A stretch of DNA of 64,000 nucleotides from Woeseiaceae bacterium (GTDB lineage: Bacteria; Pseudomonadota; Gammaproteobacteria; Steroidobacterales; Woeseiaceae). A program made the translations under genes and the position numbers. How positions within the stretch are numbered: the first letter of the stretch is position 1; each line of letters opens with the position of its first letter. The DNA lies in the NCBI GenBank assembly GCA_028280615.1, contig JANQLK010000002.1, forward strand, positions 62,001-126,000, written 5' to 3'. Shown here piece after piece: positions 10,021-18,194 of the stretch. Below the pieces are notes generated by a model. It did not search any database, was not told where the DNA came from, and saw nothing but the letters and a program-made list of their open reading frames with translations.

Positions 10021-10160
10021 CAGTGCGCTGAGGCCTGTTCAGGCGGCACATAGCCGCGTCAGGAACAGGCTCGAGATCCTCATTTACAGACGTAAACTGC
10101 GGTCTCTCGCCTGTCCCTTCCTTGCTCTGCACGCGCCTGAACAACCCTCAGCGCACTGCT
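10019..10160. repeat. Long imperfect inverted repeat / hairpin element abutting CDS stop
   Basis: Arms AGCAGTGCGCTGAGG-cct-GTTCAGGCG (10019-10045) and CGCCTGAAC-aac-CCTCAGCGCACTGCT (10134-10160) are reverse complementary (24/27); inner stem AGGaACAGGC / GCCTGTCCCT and tip TTTAC-AGAC-GTAAA. Confidence 0.85.
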
Positions 10161-10226
10161 ACGCCGCGCAATCGTCGAGTTTGCCCAGTCCCCCACATCT
10201 GTGTCAGGAACGGCCGCGAATCCGTA

Positions 10227-11552
10227 TCACCCCGCTCCGGCGCCCGGATTCGGTAGCGCGATGCGCACCTCGAGGCCCTCGTCGGGATAGTTGACGAGCG
10301 ACAGGCGGCCGCCGTGCGCCTCGACGATCTCGCGGCACAGCGGCAGGCCGAGGCCCGTGCCGGTTGCCTTGGTCGAGTAGAACGGCAACAGCGCGTTGCG
10401 CATGACCTCTTCGCTGATCCCGCCGCCCCGGTCCGAGACCGTGAACAGTGTCCTGCCGTCCCGGATCTCCGCCGCTACGACGATTGCTTCGGGCGGCGAA
10501 CCGGATTCGTGCGCGTTCTTGAGCAGGTTAATGAGCACCTGTTCGAACTGGGTCGCGTCGACCCGGCAGTCGAGAGCGGGAAGCGGCTCCGCGAGGCGGA
10601 ACTCGACCGCGTTTCGCAGGCTGTCGATGAACGCCGGCCAGTCGATCTTCTCGGGCCGCGGCGCCGGCAGTCGCGCGAAGCGTGCGTAGCTTTCGATGAA
10701 GTTCTTGAGGTGACTCGAGCGATCTTCGATCGTCGAGAAGATCGTCGCCAGGCGCTCATCGTCACCGCGTTTGCTGACCAGCGTCTGGCCCGAGTGCGCG
10801 AGCGAGGAAATCGGCGCAAGCGAGTTGTTGAGTTCGTGACTGATGACCCGGATGACGTTCTTCCAGGTCGCCACCTCCTGGCGGCCGAGCTCCTGGGTCA
10901 GCTGCTTGAACAGCAGGAGGCGATGCGGCTGCGCGTTGAGCGTGAATGCGTTTTGCGACAGGTGGTAGGTCTGCGGCTCGTCGCCCTCTATCGTGAACAG
11001 TCCGTCGCGGTCGGTGGCGACCGCCTCGCGGATGGCCGATGGAGCGCTCTCGAGCAGGGACTCGAAGCGATGGCCGTTGACGGGGCGGCCCCGATTGAAG
11101 AGCTGCCGGGCCGCGGCATTCGAATACACGACCTGGCCGTTGGCATTGATCAGGACCAGCGCCATGTCGGTCGTCTGGATGACGGTATCGAGCAGCAGCT
11201 CGCGCTGGAACAGGGACTGTCGCTCGTCGCGGAGCGCGCCGCCGAGCTTGTTGTGCGCCGTAACGAGTTCTCCGAGCTCGTCGCTCCGGTCATGCGCCAC
11301 GCTGATGCTGAAGTCGTTGTCGCGCAGGCTGTCCGCGCCGTCCGTGAGCGCTCGAATCACACCGACCGCCGGGGTCAGGATGCGCTGTACGCCAATCCAG
11401 CAGAGGGGCAGGGCAACGAGCAGGGCAATGACCCAGCCGAGCCACCAGGGCGAAAGCGCCTGCGATGCCCACGCGCCGGCAGCCGTCGCCAGCGCGAGCA
11501 GCAGCGTCACGAACAGCGCAATGCGGCCGGCGATGGAGAAGCGAAGATTCAT
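10227..11552 (-). CDS. Sensor histidine kinase (NtrY-like)
   Basis: TM segments, HAMP/PAS-like regions, HisKA 'VIRVISHELNNSLAPISSL', 'LINLLKNAHES', 'DRGGGISEEVM', 'TGLGLPLCREIVEAHGG'. Confidence 0.93.
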   Translation of the reverse strand: MNLRFSIAGRIALFVTLLLALATAAGAWASQALSPWWLGWVIALLVALPLCWIGVQRILTPAVGVIRALTDGADSLRDNDFSISVAHDRSDELGELVTAHNKLGGALRDERQSLFQRELLLDTVIQTTDMALVLINANGQVVYSNAAARQLFNRGRPVNGHRFESLLESAPSAIREAVATDRDGLFTIEGDEPQTYHLSQNAFTLNAQPHRLLLFKQLTQELGRQEVATWKNVIRVISHELNNSLAPISSLAHSGQTLVSKRGDDERLATIFSTIEDRSSHLKNFIESYARFARLPAPRPEKIDWPAFIDSLRNAVEFRLAEPLPALDCRVDATQFEQVLINLLKNAHESGSPPEAIVVAAEIRDGRTLFTVSDRGGGISEEVMRNALLPFYSTKATGTGLGLPLCREIVEAHGGRLSLVNYPDEGLEVRIALPNPGAGAG

Positions 11553-11623
11553 TCGCGATGAGTGCAGAGCTCGGGCGGAGGGCCCAGTTTACCGCCACGC
11601 AGCATGACCGGGTACACGGGCAA

Positions 11624-12964
11624 CTACTTCTCGATACCGAACTTCTCCATTCGCCGATACAGCGCCTGGCGACTCATGCCGAGATCGCGTGCCGCTCGGG
11701 CTATGACGCCGTGCGCGCGGCCCAGGGCGGCGCGTATCGCATCGGCATCGGGCTCCTCTATGCCGTTGTGGCGGCCCGTCGGCGTTCCATCCGGCAGGTC
11801 CAGGTCGGCGACCGTAATCGTCTTGTCGCGCGCGAGCAGCGAGGCGCGGCGGATGCGGTTCTCGAGCTCGCGGACGTTGCCGGGCCAGGAGTAGTTGACC
11901 AGTGCGGTCTCGGCGTCACCCTCGAGCGTCACGCCGTCGTCGATGAAGTGATACGCGAGCGGCAGGATGTCGTCGGGCCGGTCGTTGAGCGGCGGCACGG
12001 CGAGCTCGATCACGTTGAGACGGTAATACAGGTCCTCGCGGAACCGGCCGGCCCTCACCTCGGCGCGAAGATCCGCATTGGTCGCGCTGACAATGCGCAC
12101 GTTCGCGCGCCGCGTCTTGCTGCTACCGAGGCGCTGGTACTCGCCCGTCTGGATGACGCGAAGCAGCTTGGCCTGGCCCTCCATGCTGAGATTGCCGATC
12201 TCGTCGAGAAACAGCGTACCGCCGTCGGCCGCCTCGAAGCGGCCCTCGCGCGCTTTTGCCGCCCCCGTGTAGGCACCGGCCTCGGCGCCGAACAGCTCGG
12301 CTTCCATGAGCTCTGCCGGCAAGGCGCCGACGTTGATCTTGACGAACGGGCCGTCCGACACGCTCGAGTTCGCGTGCACGATGTCGGCAAACCTCTCCTT
12401 GCCGGCGCCGTTCGGGCCTGTAATCAGCACCGGGATGTCGGACGGAGCAATTCGCGCCGCGATCGCGATCAGCTCCTGCATCGCGGTGCTGTCGAACACG
12501 GTGCCACAGAGTTCGTAGTCGGCTTCGAGACGCGCACGGTCCGCGCGCCGGGACAGCAGCGCGCGGCGGCCGTGCTGCGTGGCATCGCTCAGCTCGAGCA
12601 GATTGCGGGCCGTCGCGATGAGCTTGTCGTCATCCCACGGCTTGGCGAGGTAGTCGGCCGCGCCGGCACGCACGAGTTCCACGGCGGTCTCGAGATGCGT
12701 CCAGGCAGTTAGCAGGATGACGGGCAGGTCGGGATAGCGTTCGCGAATCGTGTGAAACAGGGCAACGCCTTCCTTGCCCGAGGTCGTGTCGTCGCTGAAG
12801 TTCATGTCCTGCACGACGAGCCCGACCGGATGCGCATCCAGAGCGGCCAGCCCCTCGTCCACGGTGGCCGCCGTCTCGCAGGGCAGGTCGTGGACCGAGA
12901 ACAGCATCGACAGCGCCGTGCGGACGCCGTCGTTGTCGTCGATCACGAGAATCACGGGGTTCAT
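11624..12964 (-). CDS. Sigma-54-dependent response regulator (NtrC family: REC-AAA-Fis HTH)
   Basis: VILVIDDNDGVRT; GPNGAGKERFAD; ELFGAEAGAYTGA (GAFTGA-like loop); GTLFLDEIGNL; C-term LGMSRQALYRRMEKFGI. Start at MNPVILVIDD. Confidence 0.94.
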   Translation of the reverse strand: MNPVILVIDDNDGVRTALSMLFSVHDLPCETAATVDEGLAALDAHPVGLVVQDMNFSDDTTSGKEGVALFHTIRERYPDLPVILLTAWTHLETAVELVRAGAADYLAKPWDDDKLIATARNLLELSDATQHGRRALLSRRADRARLEADYELCGTVFDSTAMQELIAIAARIAPSDIPVLITGPNGAGKERFADIVHANSSVSDGPFVKINVGALPAELMEAELFGAEAGAYTGAAKAREGRFEAADGGTLFLDEIGNLSMEGQAKLLRVIQTGEYQRLGSSKTRRANVRIVSATNADLRAEVRAGRFREDLYYRLNVIELAVPPLNDRPDDILPLAYHFIDDGVTLEGDAETALVNYSWPGNVRELENRIRRASLLARDKTITVADLDLPDGTPTGRHNGIEEPDADAIRAALGRAHGVIARAARDLGMSRQALYRRMEKFGIEK

Positions 12965-13010
12965 GCAGAAGCTGTCCCGCGCATGTTGACGTTGAACGCT
13001 GCCCTCGAAT

Positions 13011-14222
13011 TCATACCGTCCGCGTCGCGATGGCCGGCGATACCTTCGACGCCCGCCGCGCCGGATCGGCAACCGCGATGAAGCCCAGCACCCACAGTGT
13101 CGCGATGCCGATGACGAGATAGACATAGTTCAGGCGTTCGATCTCGAACGCCGATGCCAGCGCATAGTTGAGTCCGATCGTGAGCGCCGTGCCGAGAATG
13201 ATGCCAATGGTCGTCATGAGCCAGTTTTCGAGCAGGAAGTAGCGAATGATATCGCGCTTTCGCGCGCCGACGGCCCGGCGCGTGCCGATCTGCTTGGTCC
13301 GCTGCCGCACCGTGAAGCTCGCGAGGCCGACTATCCCTAAGCCGGTAATGAGCAGCAACAGGCTGATCGCCGTGATCAACACGACCGCCATCGTGCGGTC
13401 GCCCTGGTAGCTAAGCGCAACATAGTCTTCGAGCGGCTTGACGTTGCGCACGAGTCGCGTGGTCCGGTCCGCCTCGGTCAGTGCCTCCTCGACGATCGGC
13501 ACGAGTTCGTCGCGCATACCGGGTTCGGTCCGTATGATGTAGCGCGTCCACGGCCCCTGGTTGCGTCTCGGCATCCACATCACGTTTTCGAGGTCGTCCC
13601 AGCTGACCCAGGCGCCGAGCATGTGTTCGACGATGCCGACGATCTCGGCCGAGTCGCCGAGCCCGTCGTAGATCAGCTTGCCGAGCGCGGGTTCGTCGGG
13701 AAACACCCGCTCGGCATAGGCGCGCGTAACGATGACGACAGGCGGCATGCTTCTGTACTCGGGGTCGCTGGCCGGGAGTATTTCAGTTTCACGAAAGGCG
13801 CGACCTTCAATGATGTTGACGCCGAGCGCCTTCTCCGCGTCTTCGCCGAAGCGATAGTAGTTCGCGGTCTCCCGCGGCGCGTCTTCGTCGAGACTTGCGC
13901 GATAGCCCGTGGCGCTGCCGGAGTTTGACAGGGGCAGGGCGCTCGCGCTGGCAACGGCGACCACGCCCGGCAGCGCCCTCAGGACCTCGAGGTCGCGCGT
14001 AATCGTTCTGTCCGGGTCGAAGTCATTGCCGAATCCCATGCTTTGCGCCGTCACGATGTTGTCGATATCCATCCCGGACGGACGGTTGATGTGCGCGAGC
14101 CGGTTTTGCGCCATGAACATGCTGTTTACGACGATCGCGAGCGTCAGCGCGATCTGCAGCGCGATCAGAACGGAGCCGGTCTTGTTGCGCCACATGGCGG
14201 AGAGGATTGGGCGGAATTCCAT
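13011..14222 (-). CDS. ABC transporter permease, FtsX/MacB-like
   Basis: Starts MEFRPILSAMWRNKTGSVLIALQIALTLAIVVNSMFM; large periplasmic domain; C-terminal FtsX core TKQIGTRRAVGARKRDIIRYFLLENWL. Confidence 0.9.
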   Translation of the reverse strand: MEFRPILSAMWRNKTGSVLIALQIALTLAIVVNSMFMAQNRLAHINRPSGMDIDNIVTAQSMGFGNDFDPDRTITRDLEVLRALPGVVAVASASALPLSNSGSATGYRASLDEDAPRETANYYRFGEDAEKALGVNIIEGRAFRETEILPASDPEYRSMPPVVIVTRAYAERVFPDEPALGKLIYDGLGDSAEIVGIVEHMLGAWVSWDDLENVMWMPRRNQGPWTRYIIRTEPGMRDELVPIVEEALTEADRTTRLVRNVKPLEDYVALSYQGDRTMAVVLITAISLLLLITGLGIVGLASFTVRQRTKQIGTRRAVGARKRDIIRYFLLENWLMTTIGIILGTALTIGLNYALASAFEIERLNYVYLVIGIATLWVLGFIAVADPARRASKVSPAIATRTV

Positions 14223-14232
14223 GATGTCGTTC

Positions 14233-15549
14233 CTATTGAGTTTTGAGGTAGCCGGCCGGTGCCAGCTGGCAGACACGCCACGTCGGGTACAGGCCCGCGA
14301 GGATCGCGGACACGACGGCGAGCACGATCGCGATCGCGACGAGTTCCAGGTTGAGCCGCGCCGTCCGCTCGGCTTCGTCCAGCAACGAACGAACGCCGGC
14401 AAGGCCCAGGACCGAGAGGCCCAGCCCGAGTATGCCGCCCGCGACGCCGACCAGGCCGACCTCGACCAGGTGCTGGCGGAAGATGGCGGCCTTGCTTGCG
14501 CCGAGCGCTCTTCGAAGGCCAATGACCGGGGCCTTCGCAATGAAGCGCGCGAGGATCAGGCCGATCGTGTTGAACATGCAGGCGGCGAGAAACAGTACGC
14601 CGATGCTCATGACCGTCCAGATTTCGTTGGACGCGACCTCCTGGATCTTGAGCCATTCCGTGACCGTGCTGAGCCGGTTGTTGGTCGGTCGCTCGAAGCG
14701 GCCCAGCGCCTTCTGCTCGTCGGTGTAGCTGTCCAGCCAGGCCTGGTATTCCGCCCGCTGCGCATCGTCTTCGAGCTCGGCCCAGAACTGCACGTAAATA
14801 CACTCGCTCTGCAGCAGGTCGAAGTAACTGTTGATCGGCTCGTCTTTCCAGCAGTTGGTGTTGCCGGAGCCGTCCACCTCGCGCCGGTCCGTGATCGAGA
14901 ACGGCATGAACACGTCCTCGACGTCGTTGGTCGGGCCGTTGTTGACGTCGTAGAACAGCACGATCGGCTGCCAGCTATCGATGACACCCGTCACGACGAA
15001 GTTCTCGGTCCCGAAGCGGACCTCGCGCCCGACGCTGTTCTCGCCGCCGAACAGTGTGTCGTTGGTCTCTTTCGACAGAACGACGACGTTTTCAGCATTG
15101 TCATCGGCGCGCTGGTCCCAGCCCGAGCCGTACAGGAACGGCACGTTGAACATGTCGAAAAAATCCACGCCGGTCATACGCGAGATAGTCAGGAACGGGG
15201 CGACGTCCTCATTCTCGGGCACCACGGTAAAGACCGCCTTGCGCATGGCGGCGTGGCGAGTTGGCACAGGGGATTCGAGCAGTGCCATTGCATCGGGATG
15301 AGTCAGCTGCCAGGGCGCTTCCTCGGGTTTGTGATCGTCGTACGGCTCGTCGGGGCTCCAGCTATCGAGGCGTACCGCGAACAGCTGGTCGCTTTTCTCG
15401 GGGATAGGGTCGCTCGTGAGCGCGTAGACGAACGTCAGTATGGTCATGCACGCGCCGACACCGACGCCGATCGCGGCGACCATGAGCGCGGTGAGCAGCG
15501 GCTGTTTCATGAGGCTCAGCCGCGCGAGCCTCAGGTTGTAGATGAACAT
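14233..15549 (-). CDS. ABC transporter permease, FtsX/MacB-like
   Basis: KQPLLTALMVAAIGVGVGACMTILTF; C-term IGLRRALGASKAAIFRQHLVEVGLVGVAGGILG. Confidence 0.9.
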   Translation of the reverse strand: MFIYNLRLARLSLMKQPLLTALMVAAIGVGVGACMTILTFVYALTSDPIPEKSDQLFAVRLDSWSPDEPYDDHKPEEAPWQLTHPDAMALLESPVPTRHAAMRKAVFTVVPENEDVAPFLTISRMTGVDFFDMFNVPFLYGSGWDQRADDNAENVVVLSKETNDTLFGGENSVGREVRFGTENFVVTGVIDSWQPIVLFYDVNNGPTNDVEDVFMPFSITDRREVDGSGNTNCWKDEPINSYFDLLQSECIYVQFWAELEDDAQRAEYQAWLDSYTDEQKALGRFERPTNNRLSTVTEWLKIQEVASNEIWTVMSIGVLFLAACMFNTIGLILARFIAKAPVIGLRRALGASKAAIFRQHLVEVGLVGVAGGILGLGLSVLGLAGVRSLLDEAERTARLNLELVAIAIVLAVVSAILAGLYPTWRVCQLAPAGYLKTQ

Positions 15550-15559
15550 CGTCTGTCCC

Positions 15560-16279
15560 TCAGGCTACGGGCTGCATGGCCGGTTCCTCGACGTCCGCGG
15601 GCGCCGAGAACGGGTTCGACGTCGCGATGTGGCCGTCGAGCAGCTGCACGTTGCGATGTGCGCGGCGGGCGAGCTCCGGATCGTGAGTCACCATGACGAT
15701 AGTCGTGCCGTTCTTGTTGATCTCTTCGAGAAGATCCATCACCTGGCGCGCCATGAGCGAGTCGAGATTGCCCGTGGGCTCGTCGGCAAGCAGGAAGGCC
15801 GGCGTCCCGGCCAGCGCGCGTGCTATGGCGGCGCGCTGCTGCTGGCCGCCGGACAGCTGCGAGGGCAGGTGCTTCATGCGCGCGGCGAGCCCGACCTGTT
15901 GCAGTGCTGCTTCAATGCGCTCACGGCGTTCGGCGGCGTCGAAGCCGCGGTAACGCAGCGGCACGTCGACATTGTCGAAGATGTTCAGGTCGGGAATCAG
16001 GTTGAAGCTCTGGAAGATGAATCCGATCTTCTCGTTGCGTATCGTCGAGCGAGTATTGTCGCTGAGCTTGCTGACGTCCTGGCCGTCCAGGCGGTAGGTT
16101 CCGCTGGTCGCGGTCTCCAACAGGCCGGCGATGTTCAGGAACGTGGTCTTGCCCGAGCCGGAGGGGCCGGTGACCGCGACGAATTCCCCCGCATCGACGC
16201 TGAGACTCAAGCCGCGAAGTGCGTGCGTTTCCACGAGATCGGTGCGATAGACTCGACTGATGTCATTCATTTCCAACAT
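15560..16279 (-). CDS. ABC transporter ATP-binding protein (MacB/LolD-type)
   Basis: GPSGSGKTT, LSGGQQQRAAIARALAGTPAFLLADEPTGNLD. Confidence 0.96.
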   Translation of the reverse strand: MLEMNDISRVYRTDLVETHALRGLSLSVDAGEFVAVTGPSGSGKTTFLNIAGLLETATSGTYRLDGQDVSKLSDNTRSTIRNEKIGFIFQSFNLIPDLNIFDNVDVPLRYRGFDAAERRERIEAALQQVGLAARMKHLPSQLSGGQQQRAAIARALAGTPAFLLADEPTGNLDSLMARQVMDLLEEINKNGTTIVMVTHDPELARRAHRNVQLLDGHIATSNPFSAPADVEEPAMQPVA

Positions 16280-16314
16280 GTTTATGCCCTGCCTGTCATG
16301 GTGTTTGTCTTGTA

Positions 16315-17634
16315 TTAGTCGCGCAGCAGGACGCGTTCCGCGCCCCTGAAGCGATCGATTTCCGAGATGATGACCTCGTCTCCGGCCTCGAGGCCCTGCA
16401 GAATCTCGACCTGCGAGACGCTGCGCGATCCCGTGACGATAGACACGCGTTCGGCCACGTCACCGTCGACCCGGTAGATCAGCCGACCGGCGCCGGAGTC
16501 ATAGAACGGTCCCGAGTCCACGACCAGCGTGTCCGGCTTGGCCTCGAGAATGATTCGCGCCGACACGCGCTGATTCTGGCGCAGGCCGGCCGGCTGTTCG
16601 CCGTTGAAACGCACCCGCCCGCTGACGGTCGAGTTCTCGACCTCGGGAGACACGGACACGAGGGTTCCGGCGTGCTCGGTGCCGCCGAACTTGATGCTGA
16701 CGTCGGCGCCGACGACCAGGTCGTCGGCATAGCTGTCCGATATCGACAGCTCGATTTCGAGGGCGCTCAGGTCCACGACCGTCGCGATCGGCGCGTTGGC
16801 GGCGACGACCTGCCGGCGTTCGACGGCGAGCGTGCCGACGATCCCGTCCACCGGCGCAAGCAGATTCAGCTCCTCGAATCGCCGCTCGAGATTGCTGACC
16901 GCGAGGCGCTGGCGATCGCGTTCCAGCCTGAGCCGCTGAAGCTCGAAATTGAGCATTTCTTCGTTCAGCGCGGTTTCCTGCTCGGCATGCGTCAATTCGA
17001 TCCGGCTGCGCTCGACGTCGTCGCGGGCCTTCTCGTAGTCCTGCAGGCTAATGACCTGGTGTTCCCAGGACTGCTCGGCGCGACGCAATTCGCGCTCCGC
17101 GGCCGTCAACTCGACGCGCGCGAGGTCGACGTTCTGCCGGCCTTCGAGCAGCCGCATTTTGTTATCGATCGTCTGCCGCTGGAGGTTGCTCTCGAGGCTG
17201 TCGAGCGTCGCGCGCTCGCGATCCAGTTCGTTGGCGAGTTCGGGGCTGTCGATGGTTGCGATCCGGTCGCCGGCCTTTACCGAGTCGCCCGCATTGACGT
17301 GCAGCGTCACGGTGCCCGCCGTCGCGGCGTAAACCGTTGGACTTATCGCCGCGACGACCACACCCTGGGCGGCGACGTCGCGTACGAAGGTCTGGTGTGC
17401 GACCGTCGCGAATCGAAGCTGGGCCCGTATCGCACTGCGATCGGTGCCCATCCACCGGGTCATGGCCGGGACCGTCGCAATCGCGATTGCAATGACGGCC
17501 GCGGCGCCGATCAGGTAAGGCCGAAGCTTTTTGCCCCGGCTCGTCTCGATGACCGTGTCCTGGGCGGCCGTATCACGGATGCCGTCCGGCTCGCGCGCGA
17601 CGTCGAGCCTGTCGACCGTCGCTCGCTCAGGCAT
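16315..17634 (-). CDS. HlyD/MacA-family periplasmic adaptor subunit
   Basis: N-terminal TM, biotinyl-lipoyl-like halves (VTLHVNAGDSVKAGDRIATID ... NLLAPVDGIVGTLAVERRQVV), coiled coil; ATG overlaps end of upstream 77-aa ORF. Confidence 0.9.
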   Translation of the reverse strand: MPERATVDRLDVAREPDGIRDTAAQDTVIETSRGKKLRPYLIGAAAVIAIAIATVPAMTRWMGTDRSAIRAQLRFATVAHQTFVRDVAAQGVVVAAISPTVYAATAGTVTLHVNAGDSVKAGDRIATIDSPELANELDRERATLDSLESNLQRQTIDNKMRLLEGRQNVDLARVELTAAERELRRAEQSWEHQVISLQDYEKARDDVERSRIELTHAEQETALNEEMLNFELQRLRLERDRQRLAVSNLERRFEELNLLAPVDGIVGTLAVERRQVVAANAPIATVVDLSALEIELSISDSYADDLVVGADVSIKFGGTEHAGTLVSVSPEVENSTVSGRVRFNGEQPAGLRQNQRVSARIILEAKPDTLVVDSGPFYDSGAGRLIYRVDGDVAERVSIVTGSRSVSQVEILQGLEAGDEVIISEIDRFRGAERVLLRD

Positions 17635-17860
17635 TGACCTCTCCCAGGCTCGCATACAGCTGGCAGCCGCTGGAGGGCCGGTCGAACCAGTCGCCGAGCA
17701 AGCTGCCGATCACCTCGGCGTGGTAGGCAATCTCGGGTCCGAGCGCCCGCCAGTCGCTGCCGAAGGCCAGCGTCCCCAGGTAATCGATGGCCGAGACGGT
17801 CGACTGTATCCAGTCGAGGAGTGCGCCGGCGCCGCAGATCGAATCGGTAACACAGTTCAT
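17627..17860 (-). CDS. Orphan 77-aa small protein, first gene of sigma-54-type export locus
   Basis: MNCVTDSICGAGALLDWIQSTVSAIDYLGTLAFGSDWRALGPEIAYHAEVIGSLLGDWFDRPSSGCQLYASLGEVNA; 8-nt overlap with adaptor ATG; sigma-54-like promoter immediately upstream. Confidence 0.65.
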   Translation of the reverse strand: MNCVTDSICGAGALLDWIQSTVSAIDYLGTLAFGSDWRALGPEIAYHAEVIGSLLGDWFDRPSSGCQLYASLGEVNA

Positions 17861-17894
17861 GGATGTCCTGCTCGTATGGGCTTCGTACTGTCTG

Positions 17895-17911
17895 TAGCAG
17901 GAAGCGTGCCA
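17895..17911 (-). promoter_or_regulatory. Putative sigma-54 (RpoN) -24/-12 promoter
   Basis: Minus strand TGGCACGCTTCCTGCTA versus consensus TGGCACG-N4-TTGCW: GG-N10-GC spacing exact, one mismatch; about 35 nt upstream of the 77-aa ORF ATG. Confidence 0.8.
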
Positions 17912-17977
17912 ACTCTGTCCGTACGTTTAAGTCATTGTTTTTTATGAGATCAGGGCACGAATGAAAGTGTCCGATGT

Positions 17978-18010
17978 GTCCGCTGCGGACGCTTGCGGAC
18001 AGCTGTCCGC
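17978..18010. promoter_or_regulatory. Putative upstream activator (enhancer) palindromes for the NtrC-family regulator
   Basis: GTCCGC-T-GCGGAC (17978-17990) and perfect 16-bp palindrome GCGGACAGCTGTCCGC (17995-18010), roughly 100 and 117 bp upstream of the predicted start site. Confidence 0.65.
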
Positions 18011-18194
18011 GTCGGCACGTCGGGCGGCGCGACAGCAGACGGAGAATGTAGCGGCCGAATAAAACCGGCTCTTGTTCAGTAGCTTGCGTGACAAAGACGC
18101 GAAAGCACTTCACATAATCGCGCCCGCGACCTACACTCAGGAGGGGACAAGAGCCTGCCACGGATGTGCAACGGGCCACGAGAGGCAATAGTCG

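Noticed and set aside
9968-10294. 108-aa ORF across the inverted repeat
   Set aside because: Runs through the palindromic element in a different frame from the coiled-coil gene; low-complexity, no support
13909-15696. 595-aa plus-strand ORF and similar long ORFs (10314-11561, 11465-12712, 16672-17637, 5042-6268)
   Set aside because: Antisense shadow ORFs of strongly supported genes in GC-rich DNA; translations are Arg/Gly/Asp-rich without domain motifs
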